A stretch of DNA of 64,000 nt from JANJUO01 sp942492935 (GTDB lineage Bacteria; Bacteroidota; Ignavibacteria; Kapaibacteriales; UBA2268), in contig OW818654.1 of the NCBI GenBank assembly GCA_942492935.1, forward strand, positions 1,612,001-1,676,000. Direction: 5' to 3'. This document shows positions 20,001 to 27,763 of the stretch, piece by piece. Made by a program: the position numbers and the translations under genes. Every line of letters starts with the position of its first letter. Position 1 is the stretch's first letter. The notes under the pieces were generated by a model. The model did not search any database, was not told the origin of the DNA, and was given only the letters and a program-made list of their open reading frames with translations.

Positions 20001-22024
20001 TTATCTATGATGATGGTTTTGACCTTGAATATAAGAAATACTACGTTACAATTCCTGATACTTTCATTAGATGGAAAGCTGATGGTGCTAAAAACTTCCG
20101 TTTCAGAGTAAAAGTTTATGCTACTAATGACTTGAAATGTGCTTTATGTATCTCTGATGATACTGACGATTTCTTAGTTGATAACATTAAAATTTCATTC
20201 CCAGCGGAAATTACTGATATTGAAGTTGCATCAGTTAAGATACAGTGGCCTTATACTATCGCTCCTGCATCACAAGCAACATCAATTCCTGTTACTGTAA
20301 AATTATCAAATAATACTTCATTGGATGCTCCTGGATTTGCTGTAAAAGTTAAAATCTTTAGAATAGACCAATTAGGTAATCATATTGATAAAGACCCTAT
20401 TTATTGCCGTACTGAACCTGTTTCTAACTTAAATTCAGGTAACGAGCTTGAATTAATTATGCCAACTTGGAATGCTCGTAAGAGTCAAGTTGATACAGTT
20501 GGTACTTATAGAATTTATGCAATGGTTGCTATGCCTGAAACAGATCTTGAACCAAAGAATGATACTACTTACACAGATGTTACATTGAGATTCGGTCGTG
20601 TATTTGCTTATGACCCTGCTGTTGAAAAACCTGAAAACAACGTACCTTCATTTGGTTTACCAGGTGGAAAAGGTTTGAATTTGTTTGGTTATAACTGGGA
20701 TGGTGCTAACGCTGGACCAGCTTGGGATGCTACAACTCATGCAACTGGTGCTATCGGTGGTAATGGTAGTGGTTCTATTGCAATGAAATTTGAATTATTG
20801 AATACTGATACACTTCGTGGTTTTGAAGCTTATTTCGGTCAAATGAATATGTCTTCAGATCAAATCACATTTAGATTATACGAAGGTTCAGACCTTACTC
20901 CAAGTTCTACTATATTATTTAGTGCTGTTACTACTCGTGGTGGCGTTAATCAAAATATTTATGGTAGATACGTAACTTATAACTTAGGTCAAACAATTAT
21001 TCTTCCACGTGGCGTTTATTGGTTATCAATTTCTCAAGATGGTCAAACTGGTCTTGAACTTGGTGCTTCTTCTTCACGTTCAGGTTTGAGAACAATGAAT
21101 ACTTTCATTGACCCTAATACAGGTGAATGGAACGTTGCAGGTAATGCATTCTATTTAGATAAATCTTTCAGAAGAAAAGTTGCTGGTAACTGGCAAAATA
21201 ATAACTTCTTCTGCTATGAAAATGTGGCTTCTGGTGGTGGATGGGTAATGTTTACTCCATCAACTGGTAAACTTGGTTATCCTCACTTAAATCATTTTGG
21301 TCAAGTAACAGATGCTGGTCCAACAAGAACTTTGACAAGGGGTTCATGGATTCCTATGCTTCGTCCTTACTTCGGTGTGAAAACTCACGGTGAAAATGCT
21401 GAAGACTTCCAAATTTGTCCTGATGATTCAGTACCTGTAAATATCATTGCATTCAATGGTAAAGTACGCAGAAGTGGTATTGATTTATGGTGGGAAACTG
21501 CTTCAGAACAAAATAATCATGGTTTCTTTGTAGAAAGAAGAGTTTATGGTGCTGATGACGAAAGTTGGAAACAACTTACATTTGTTGAAGGTGCTGGTAA
21601 TTCAAACTCACGCAAATTCTACAATTTTGCTGATGAAAATGTTGAAGTTAAAACTACTTATCAATATCGTTTAAGACAAGTTGATTTTGATGGTACTCAA
21701 TATTGCAGTACTTCTGATATTGTTACTCTTACTTATGATGTTGTTGGAGAACTTGCTCTTGAACAAAACTCTCCAAATCCATTTATGAATAGTACTACTA
21801 TTAAATTTAATGTACCTTTCTCACAAGACATTAAATTAGAAATAGTTGACATCCTTGGAAACGTTATTAAAACTTTGGTAGATGGTAATGTATCTGCAGG
21901 CACTCAATATGCTTCATTTGATGGTACTGACAGTAACGGTAATGTACTTTCAACTGGAACTTACATTTATAGACTTACAGCTGGTGAAACTACTTTAACT
22001 GGCAAAATGTCACTTTATCGTTAA
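17093..22024 (+). CDS. Large secreted T9SS protein, probably abundant
   Basis: 1,643 residues. Signal peptide MKRTLLFLALMLSVSYAFAQ is cleaved after AFAQ. The long middle section has no domain I recognise. A segment FNGKVRRSGIDLWWETASEQ leads into a module common before T9SS tails, and the protein ends in a FlgD-like/type A sorting domain (LEQNSPNPFMNSTTIKF ... GTYIYRLTAGE). Start: ATG at 17093 preceded by TAAGGTGA. Codon use is unlike the neighbours: many GGT, CGT, GCT, AAC, GAC and TTC codons and fewer AT-ending ones, the pattern expected of a highly expressed gene. With its own strong terminator this suggests an abundant cell-surface or structural protein (inference). It is not a repeat protein like 1-9411. 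Confidence 0.88.
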   Translation: MKRTLLFLALMLSVSYAFAQTKQSEEQLQAKSNLSEPGVFANPTGAGPEDTSFPRFFDEINQQTTPSNAAISTGYYFMNSDESFPGRPVFQAMIPKPKYVDTTYEPQLWRRIISGPRVLPKDYWYSSSNQEGFAFFRNPADGGSDETFWTDPKDSTDDAIAGPIPLGIKGGFYFNGIRYDSFYVSANGVIALTNRRYFYDANGQRVIPAGATSCYDPMSMDWFAGGIRMRDTLWVRNWNNTSDSLNPSTMKKIPVTFVGCDGLTYVRTKDGLTDPNPDNFGYLFSVLGANPQSIGSFDRTNALGGIRKRGGPMNSIPTTSKSAIIAPLWLDGHLSQWDEDNKKKDDHGKVFYKRTFTGDSLIIGFYNYQPKGTIYATTYGTYNYTANRRPGANYIQATFQVVLASNDSSVNIHYNFLTGRLDYAQESYAYNIFRYNATSGVRGFARHVNYGKTCPIPNMEPWAAEYEQFTTYWDRTLNANFAYPQQAPNTVKFKQWQNTLRVTDIQYRVRSQEANALNPLEFVTVIPSANVEDYELLAGHERLGAVQPIALIQNLTNEIQGPDGVNFVKQQLQFRARFRILNVITDRIVYNRIVPVDDICLGLDESNANLCNGDPTVRVRMAKKVNKSGANYVVNATDTLYGSTFTATGWKGIPPYYFALIHFPPFEPNEFIDNHIGRLKSYIIADPSNPRTGEALKDNWPFDDTFSIRMFVMKRFSDDDPDPRFQRFEDDGTQFHVDKSDGSQIPSAYKWVCINAEIVNGDVVSNHPLAPRGTYAAANEPTRRVASPVIKMNRTWGTGDMEPLAKYADSRTPARNGDELRSFPIDLRNKYNASLSISVQRVLKKDDWPRGFGDLTLVGPEPRTIHNGDPFTISNNGLTASQVPDEIVVEFAKPSDDGIKDITNITLKNWRHHPQARGSKAAAITDMAAITVYGAGGYLIGFLETQKDSALALPGSGKINSLRPTPFTKIIYDDGFDLEYKKYYVTIPDTFIRWKADGAKNFRFRVKVYATNDLKCALCISDDTDDFLVDNIKISFPAEITDIEVASVKIQWPYTIAPASQATSIPVTVKLSNNTSLDAPGFAVKVKIFRIDQLGNHIDKDPIYCRTEPVSNLNSGNELELIMPTWNARKSQVDTVGTYRIYAMVAMPETDLEPKNDTTYTDVTLRFGRVFAYDPAVEKPENNVPSFGLPGGKGLNLFGYNWDGANAGPAWDATTHATGAIGGNGSGSIAMKFELLNTDTLRGFEAYFGQMNMSSDQITFRLYEGSDLTPSSTILFSAVTTRGGVNQNIYGRYVTYNLGQTIILPRGVYWLSISQDGQTGLELGASSSRSGLRTMNTFIDPNTGEWNVAGNAFYLDKSFRRKVAGNWQNNNFFCYENVASGGGWVMFTPSTGKLGYPHLNHFGQVTDAGPTRTLTRGSWIPMLRPYFGVKTHGENAEDFQICPDDSVPVNIIAFNGKVRRSGIDLWWETASEQNNHGFFVERRVYGADDESWKQLTFVEGAGNSNSRKFYNFADENVEVKTTYQYRLRQVDFDGTQYCSTSDIVTLTYDVVGELALEQNSPNPFMNSTTIKFNVPFSQDIKLEIVDILGNVIKTLVDGNVSAGTQYASFDGTDSNGNVLSTGTYIYRLTAGETTLTGKMSLYR

Positions 22025-22055
22025 TAAATTAATTTATTAGCTGATAATTTTATAA

Positions 22056-22088
22056 ACAGCTCTCTGATTTTCAGAGAGCTGTTTTTTT
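22056..22088 (+). terminator. Strong rho-independent terminator
   Basis: A perfect 12-bp stem, ACAGCTCTCTGA / TCAGAGAGCTGT, with a 3-nt loop, followed directly by seven Ts. It lies 31 bp after the stop of the large secreted protein. Confidence 0.93.
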
Positions 22089-22154
22089 ATGTTTTATCTG
22101 ATTAACAAATTTGTTATTTTTGAACTTGTATTATTGTACTAATTTGAGATAATT

Positions 22155-22499
22155 ATGGCAGAAAGTATTTTTACTAAAATTATCAACAGAGAAATTCCTG
22201 CTGATATTGTTTTTGAAGATGATGATGTGATTGCTTTTAATGATATATCGCCCAAAGCACCGGTACATATATTAATTGTTCCCAAAAAACATATTTCAAC
22301 AATAAATGATGCTACTGAAAGTGATGCTATATTATTGGGTAAATTAATTCTTACTGCAAAAAAAATTGCTGAAATGAAAGGTATTGCTGAAAAAGGGTAT
22401 AGGATTGTAGTTAATTGTAATGAAGAAGGTGGGCAATCTGTGTTTCATATTCATTTTCATTTAATTGGTGGTAAACAATTAGGTTGGAATCCGGCTTAA
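22155..22499 (+). CDS. HIT (histidine triad) family nucleotide-binding protein, HINT-like
   Basis: 114 residues, normal length for a HINT hydrolase. The start SIFTKIINREIPADIVFEDD and the C-terminal triad SVFHIHFHLIGG (HxHxH) are diagnostic. Such enzymes hydrolyse adenosine phosphoramidates such as lysyl-AMP. The stop is followed after a single base by the kdsD start, so the two are co-translated, although no functional link is known. Confidence 0.95.
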   Translation: MAESIFTKIINREIPADIVFEDDDVIAFNDISPKAPVHILIVPKKHISTINDATESDAILLGKLILTAKKIAEMKGIAEKGYRIVVNCNEEGGQSVFHIHFHLIGGKQLGWNPA

Positions 22500-22500
22500 A

Positions 22501-23472
22501 ATGAATAATAATGAATTGATTGAAATTGGTAAAGATGTTGTAACTAAAGAAATTGAAGCATTGGAAGTTACAAAAGATTTTATTGATGATAATTTTGCAG
22601 AAAGTGTAAAATTAATTTGCGATGCTCATAAAGTAATTGTTTCGGGAGTAGGTAAGTCTGGTATTATCGGAAGAAAAATATCTGCTACTTTTTCGAGTAT
22701 CGGTATTTCATCTGTGTTTCTACACCCTGTGGAAGCTTTACATGGTGATATTGGTATGGTGCAAGAAGATGATGTTGTGATACTTCTTTCCAAAAGTGGC
22801 ACTACTGATGAAATTATTAGATTTTTACCTTTTATTAAAATGCGGTCAGCAAAAATTATTTCTATTGTAGGTAATACAAAATCATTTATTGCTCGACATT
22901 CTGATATTGTATTAAATGGCTCTGTTAAAGCTGAAGCTTGTCCTTTTAATCTTGCTCCAACTACGAGTTCAACGGTTGCTCTTGCTATTGGTGATGCTCT
23001 TGCTATTAGTGCAATGAAATATTTAAATGTTACTCTTGAAGATTTTTCAAGACTTCATCCTTTGGGACAAATTGGTAGAAATATTTCGGTTAAAGTAAAA
23101 GATGTAATGCATACCAATGAAAATATGCCTTTAATAAATCAAGATGCTTCTTTTAGAGATGCTATTATTGAAATTACAAATAAAGATTTGGGGTGTGTGT
23201 GCGTTACAAATTCCAATAATGAGTTATTAGGATTGATAACTGATGGTGATGTTAGACGCATTTTGCAAAGTTCTGAAGATATTAGGGGAATCAAAGTCAG
23301 CGATGTAATGACAAAAAAGCCAATAGTAATTAAACCTGAATCGTTTCTTGGTGAAGCACTTAAAGTAATGGAAAATAGAGAAAGCGAAATAAATGTATTA
23401 CCCGTTTTAGATGAAAATAAGCAAATATGTGGTTTAATCCGTTTGCATGATATAATTAGAACTGGTGTCTAA
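22501..23472 (+). CDS. kdsD: Arabinose-5-phosphate isomerase (SIS + CBS domains)
   Basis: 323 residues with the full KdsD/GutQ architecture. The SIS sugar-isomerase domain (about residues 30-180) has SGVGKSGIIGRKISAT, LHGDIGMV and LSKSGTTDEI; two CBS domains occupy about residues 200-323 (VKDVMHTNENMPLI and VSDVMTKKPIVIK). The enzyme converts ribulose-5-phosphate to arabinose-5-phosphate, the first step of Kdo synthesis, implying a Kdo-containing LPS. It starts 2 nt after the HIT stop. Its 3' end overlaps the convergent rodZ gene by 4 bp. Confidence 0.94.
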   Translation: MNNNELIEIGKDVVTKEIEALEVTKDFIDDNFAESVKLICDAHKVIVSGVGKSGIIGRKISATFSSIGISSVFLHPVEALHGDIGMVQEDDVVILLSKSGTTDEIIRFLPFIKMRSAKIISIVGNTKSFIARHSDIVLNGSVKAEACPFNLAPTTSSTVALAIGDALAISAMKYLNVTLEDFSRLHPLGQIGRNISVKVKDVMHTNENMPLINQDASFRDAIIEITNKDLGCVCVTNSNNELLGLITDGDVRRILQSSEDIRGIKVSDVMTKKPIVIKPESFLGEALKVMENRESEINVLPVLDENKQICGLIRLHDIIRTGV

Positions 23473-24533
23473 TTTGGTGGTTTAGTTTCGTTTTGTTTGA
23501 ATATAGAAGGACTTTGAACATTTGATTCTTCAAGGATTATTCTACGTTTAGGTTCTTCTTTCTTTACTTTTCTTCGAGCTGGTCGCTCGTTATTAATTGC
23601 TGCATTAGTATTTGATTTAGCGGTGTCCAATTTCCAAACATTTGCATTTGTTACTTGATCTACAGTTATTTTAACATTCTTAATTACACTACCTGCCGAA
23701 CCAAATGGCTGGAGAGTTTCACCGTTTCGGATAAATTTTATAGCTCCAACATTACCTTGGTCAATTAAAAAAAACTCCTTTGCTTTCCATTCTTCTTCCA
23801 TACCCGGTTTCATCAACACTTCTTTATTTGAAGTACCATCAATATTTATTCTCATCCAAGCAGTATCATGTGCCTTAGCTATTAAAGTAAGCGAATCTGG
23901 TTTTTCAAAATATGAAAGTAAGTTGTCTGATTTCTCTTTGATTTCAGTAGTATCATTATTTTTGTTGGAGGAATTTGATTGTGTAGTAGATATTTCTTCA
24001 GAATTAACAGTTATAAAAGTAAAATAAACTGCCGCAATAACAGCAAATGAAAGTATAGAGTATATTACATAATTAAAAAAATATGTATTTGAAGATTTTT
24101 TGATATTGTTTTTTTTGAAAATTTCTGTGAAATTTCCTGTGATTTTTGTATTATCAAGTATAATTTTTTTGTTTTCAACATTGTTTTTAATTGAGTTTAT
24201 GGTTTCATTTGGTAATATTTGATTTATCTCTTTTTTGTTGCTTTCTTTTATTATGTCATTTTTTTCAATATTAGTTTCTTTTTTTTCTATTTCTAACTCT
24301 TTTTTGTTTGATTTTGTATTGTCAATTTCATTTATTTCGATGTCATGAATTTTCAAAAATTGAGCAATTGTTTTTATAAATGATTTAATATAAACAGGAG
24401 GGAGTATTTTAAAATTACCAGCTTCAATGGCTTCAATTATATAGGGGCGAATTTTCGTTTTTTCGCTTAATTGTTCAACAGATAGATGATTTCTCTTCCG
24501 TGCTTCCTGTATTTTGCGTCCTATCTCTACCAT
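23469..24533 (-). CDS. rodZ: RodZ-like cytoskeleton/cell-shape protein
   Basis: 354 residues. An N-terminal HTH_25-type helix-turn-helix (IGRKIQEARKRNHLSVEQLS, about residues 4-70) is followed by a lysine/asparagine-rich linker, one membrane segment near residues 150-175 (VIYSILSFAVIAAVYFTF), and a periplasmic C-terminal DUF4115-like beta domain (SLTLIAKAHDTAWMRINID ... GSAGSVIKNVKI). This order matches RodZ, which links MreB to the elongation machinery. The tail is basic (RRKVKKEEPKRR). It is divergent from the gene at 24696 and convergent with kdsD. Confidence 0.85.
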   Translation of the reverse strand: MVEIGRKIQEARKRNHLSVEQLSEKTKIRPYIIEAIEAGNFKILPPVYIKSFIKTIAQFLKIHDIEINEIDNTKSNKKELEIEKKETNIEKNDIIKESNKKEINQILPNETINSIKNNVENKKIILDNTKITGNFTEIFKKNNIKKSSNTYFFNYVIYSILSFAVIAAVYFTFITVNSEEISTTQSNSSNKNNDTTEIKEKSDNLLSYFEKPDSLTLIAKAHDTAWMRINIDGTSNKEVLMKPGMEEEWKAKEFFLIDQGNVGAIKFIRNGETLQPFGSAGSVIKNVKITVDQVTNANVWKLDTAKSNTNAAINNERPARRKVKKEEPKRRIILEESNVQSPSIFKQNETKPPN

Positions 24534-24622
24534 TTTTCCCGTCTGTTAAATTCCCAAAAAACAAAAATAACAAATTTTTTTTTATTATCTATTAATAAGT
24601 ATTTTAATTCAAAAATATTTCC

Positions 24623-24657
24623 TAATTTTGTTTATGATTAATGTAATTAATCATAAA
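24623..24657. promoter_or_regulatory. TAnnTTTG box followed by a perfect inverted repeat
   Basis: TAATTTTG (24623-24630) fits the Bacteroidota -7 element TAnnTTTG for the gene at 24696, but no TTTG is seen at -33. It is directly followed by two 12-bp arms, TTTATGATTAAT and ATTAATCATAAA, with a 3-nt spacer (24631-24657), where transcription would begin. It could be an operator in the rodZ/24696 divergent region or a 5'-UTR hairpin. Confidence 0.45.
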
Positions 24658-24695
24658 TTAAATTCAAATATTATCAATAATTATACCATATATTT

Positions 24696-25784
24696 ATGTA
24701 TAAAACTGCTTTCTCTATCTTTTTTTTTGTAATTTTTATTTATTGTTCTGATATTTATTCACAAGAATCACTTAATTGGAAAGTTAGTAATGAGTGGAAT
24801 AATTATGACAAATCACTTACTTTCAATAAAAATAAGAACCAAGATACAACTATAAATTCTGATGAGGATTCTGATATTTATCTCTCCCCAGAAGAATTTG
24901 TCTATGCAGGAAAAAGACGTTATACATTTAATGGTGAATTGCCATTGAAAGAATCAAGTATTAGACCATTAAATTTTGGAATTGTTGCTGGTGCTGCTAC
25001 TTCATTTATGGTAGCTCAGCATTTATATCAATTGAGTAATATTTGGAAGGATAAGACTGAATTTAGAATTATTGAAGACGGTCCTTATGGTTTGTATGCC
25101 GATAAAGTAGGGCATTGCTACGGTGCTTATTTGAATTCATATATTTATTCTGAATTACTGATGTGGAGTGGTTTAAGCTGGGATATGTCTGTACTTACAG
25201 GTACTCTGATTGGGTTAAGTTATCAGACTTATGTAGAGATTATGGATGGGTATGGAAAAAATTGGGGATTTAGCCCTTCGGATATGTATAGTGATATTGG
25301 AGGTGCGTTATTGAGTTTAGGACAGCATTACATACCATTTATGCAAAATTTTCAAATGAAATTTATGTATTTCCCAGCTGATTGGCATTCTGAATTAAAA
25401 AGGAAACCTTCAGAAATGTTTATAGATGATTATTCATCACAAACTTTTTTTGTTTCAATTGATATTTATAATATATTACCTGAAAATTTAAAAAAATATT
25501 GGATACCATGGTTACAATTAAGCATTGGATATGCAGCAAGAAATCTTTGTTCGCCTGGTTATGACTGTGATTTAAGCAAATCTAAACCATATTATGATAA
25601 TTATGTGTATGGTAGCCCAAGATATATTATTGCTTTAGATTATGATTTGGTAAGATTATTACCTGAAGGAGCTGGATTTTGGAATTGGTTGCGACAATCT
25701 TTGAATTATATAAAGTTACCTTCACCTGCAATTGAATTTGGCGAAACTACAAGAGTTTTTCTATTATACCCATTTCATTTTTAA
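24696..25784 (+). CDS. Exported DUF2279-like envelope protein
   Basis: 362 residues with an N-terminal signal peptide (SIFFFVIFIYCSDIYSQ). The centre carries ADKVGHCYGAYLNSYIYSEL, LIGLSYQTYVEIMDGYGKNW and GFSPSDMYSDIGGALLSLG, the pattern of the DUF2279/YfiM-like family (a conserved K-x-x-H near a helix, then a D-x-x-x-D/N motif). The C-terminal half is rich in aromatic residues and beta-like, with two Cys in NLCSPGYDCDLSK. It is probably periplasmic or outer-membrane-associated; function is unknown. The gene is divergent from rodZ with a shared control region. Confidence 0.6.
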   Translation: MYKTAFSIFFFVIFIYCSDIYSQESLNWKVSNEWNNYDKSLTFNKNKNQDTTINSDEDSDIYLSPEEFVYAGKRRYTFNGELPLKESSIRPLNFGIVAGAATSFMVAQHLYQLSNIWKDKTEFRIIEDGPYGLYADKVGHCYGAYLNSYIYSELLMWSGLSWDMSVLTGTLIGLSYQTYVEIMDGYGKNWGFSPSDMYSDIGGALLSLGQHYIPFMQNFQMKFMYFPADWHSELKRKPSEMFIDDYSSQTFFVSIDIYNILPENLKKYWIPWLQLSIGYAARNLCSPGYDCDLSKSKPYYDNYVYGSPRYIIALDYDLVRLLPEGAGFWNWLRQSLNYIKLPSPAIEFGETTRVFLLYPFHF

Positions 25785-25814
25785 GTAATTAAATTAATTT
25801 TTATTGAATAATTG

Positions 25815-26186
25815 TTATTTCATCATCACAATTGTTGGTATTAATCCCAAGATAAACGAAATAATAAATAAAATGTAGGAGATTATCAGAAATCTCATTT
25901 TAGTATTATTAATTTCGCATCCAAAGTTATTTTTATCTGTTTCTCTCCAAAATATAATTAGTGTATATGTCATCATTATTAATGCGATATAGTCAATAAA
26001 GTAAAATTGTATCACTCTTATTGAATAGTATTGTATTAAATTTTGTAAATTGTAAATTAAATCCGCAATAACCGCAATTGTAAACAATGATAATGGAATA
26101 ATATCAATACTTTTGTTTCTTTGAAATAAAACAAGCGATACTGTGAATGACACAATTGAAATTGTATATAGAACTGTAATAATCAA
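25815..26186 (-). CDS. Small hypothetical integral membrane protein
   Basis: 123 residues with four likely membrane helices (about residues 2-22, 30-52, 62-82 and 98-120) and almost no loops. A short charged loop, WRETDKNNFGCEINNTK, precedes the last helix. I recognise no family. It is convergent with the DUF2279-like gene (30 bp between stops) and has no clear promoter. The helix pattern makes it a plausible real gene, but no homology supports it by eye. Confidence 0.5.
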   Translation of the reverse strand: MIITVLYTISIVSFTVSLVLFQRNKSIDIIPLSLFTIAVIADLIYNLQNLIQYYSIRVIQFYFIDYIALIMMTYTLIIFWRETDKNNFGCEINNTKMRFLIISYILFIISFILGLIPTIVMMK

Positions 26187-26364
26187 ATTTATCTCAATTA
26201 CATTAAATAAAATAAAATTTATTGTTTCAATAAATATGCCAATTGTTGAATAATCTTTAGAAAATAATCAATTTCTTATCTGAAGTTGCTTTCAAAGACA
26301 TTATGTAATAAATATTGAAAAATCACAGCTTGGATTATCAAGATTTATAAATTTTATATTTGAA

Positions 26365-26690
26365 GTAACCACTCAGCCGCTTATAGATCATTTAGAATTT
26401 TTGTTCATTTTTTAAAAATTCCTTGAAATTCCCAGCGGGAATTAATGTTTGTAACTGATGAAGTTCCCTCGACTTCCAACAACGCCGTAGGTGTTGAATA
26501 TGAATTTGAACTATTCAATCCCGCTAGGATTGCTGGACTTAGGTGAATTCAATTTGTTACAAATATTTAATCCCTAACGGGATTTTCAAGGAATTTCATG
26601 TTATGATTATTTTCATATTGTGCGAAAAATACATTTTTTTCATTCAAATAACAAAGCAATTTAAAAATATCAGTTCGGCTGAGTGGTTAC
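26365..26690. mobile_element. MITE-like element, copy 1 (IS66-type ends, 8-bp TSD)
   Basis: 326 bp bounded by perfect 15-bp inverted repeats, GTAACCACTCAGCCG and CGGCTGAGTGGTTAC. It is flanked on both sides by TATTTGAA (26357-26364 and 26691-26698), a perfect 8-bp target duplication. GTAA ends and 8-bp duplications are features of the IS66 family, so this is probably a non-autonomous derivative. It encodes no protein. Inside are four short palindromes at 26427-26443, 26480-26496, 26516-26532 and 26569-26584, framed by an inner inverted repeat (ATTCCTTGAAATTCCC / GGGATTTTCAAGGAAT). The flanks 26187-26356 and 26699-26950 show nothing else. Confidence 0.82.
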
Positions 26691-26980
26691 TATTTGAATA
26701 CGACTTTGTATAAGAAATATAAATATTTGATTTTTCCAATCAACTCCATTTTTAAACATGTTATTTTTAAATTATTACATTTTAGAATAACTGCTATAGC
26801 TCTAAATTGTATATTTATTTTCATCTAAATAAATTTCTTTGCAATTATTTATAACATTTTTTTTTATTTCTATTTTTTTCCATATTTTTACATTGCAGCA
26901 GAAAATCATTTGAGAAAAAGTATTGTAGTTGGTAGTATTGCAACTGCTGTGTGTTAATTTATATTATTAAGGGTAATTTT

Positions 26981-27748
26981 ATGCAGTTAGATGCTTTTTT
27001 GACTCCATATTTTCCAGAATCAGAAAATCTTTTTAAAGATGCAATTGTAGTAATGATTGATGTACTGCGTGCAGGAACAACGATAACTACAGCATTGTAT
27101 AATTCTGCTAAAGAAGTAATTCCAAGCGAATCATTGGATAAAGCGGTGAAAATATATAGTAGCTTAAGCAAGGAAGTTAGATTTCTTGGTGGAGAAAGAA
27201 ATGGACTTAAGCCAGATGGCTTTGACGCTGGAAATTCTCCTTATGAATACACTGAGCAAGCGGTTAAAGGGAAAAATGTAATAATTTCTACAACAAATGG
27301 CACACGTACCTTTATTAAAGGTAAAAATGCAAAATATAGAATTATAGGAGCATTTGTAAATTTGAATGCAATTCTTGATTTTATTTTTGATGATTTAGAT
27401 AAAAATGAAAGTGACTTTGAAAACGCCAAAGTAATTTTCTTATGTTCTGGAACAAATGGAAGATTATCTTATGAAGATACATTATGTGCTGGTGCATTTA
27501 TAAATTCTATTTATAATAGGTACTTGCATAGAGGAGCAAATATTTCTGATACTGCAGAAGTTGCAAGATATTTGTATAATTTTCATTCTTCAAATCTAAA
27601 AGAATTTCTAAGTACTCGCGAACATTCAAAATATTTAAAAAAGATTGGTTTTGAGAAAGATATTGATTTGTCATTGTCTTATGATATTTATCCGGTGGTT
27701 CCGTTGATTTATAATTCCAGTATCAAATTAGCCGAACATAAAATTTAA
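26981..27748 (+). CDS. comB: 2-phosphosulfolactate phosphatase family (ComB)
   Basis: ComB-family protein, 255 residues from the chosen ATG at 26981 (MQLDAFLTPYF), which has GGGT upstream; an in-frame GTG at 26951 would add ten residues of non-conserved sequence. Signatures are VVMIDVLRAGTTITTAL, FLGGERNGLKPDGFDAGNSP and VIISTTNGTRTF. The archaeal enzyme dephosphorylates 2-phosphosulfolactate in coenzyme M synthesis; bacterial homologues are linked to sulfolactate or have unknown substrates. No other genes of that pathway are nearby. It sits 15 bp before ftsK and is probably co-transcribed with it. Confidence 0.88.
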   Translation: MQLDAFLTPYFPESENLFKDAIVVMIDVLRAGTTITTALYNSAKEVIPSESLDKAVKIYSSLSKEVRFLGGERNGLKPDGFDAGNSPYEYTEQAVKGKNVIISTTNGTRTFIKGKNAKYRIIGAFVNLNAILDFIFDDLDKNESDFENAKVIFLCSGTNGRLSYEDTLCAGAFINSIYNRYLHRGANISDTAEVARYLYNFHSSNLKEFLSTREHSKYLKKIGFEKDIDLSLSYDIYPVVPLIYNSSIKLAEHKI

Positions 27749-27763
27749 ATTAGCAGGTGATTT

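Noticed and set aside
22155..23472. Functional link between the HIT protein and kdsD because they are 1 bp apart
   Set aside because: Tight spacing shows co-transcription only; no known pathway connects them.
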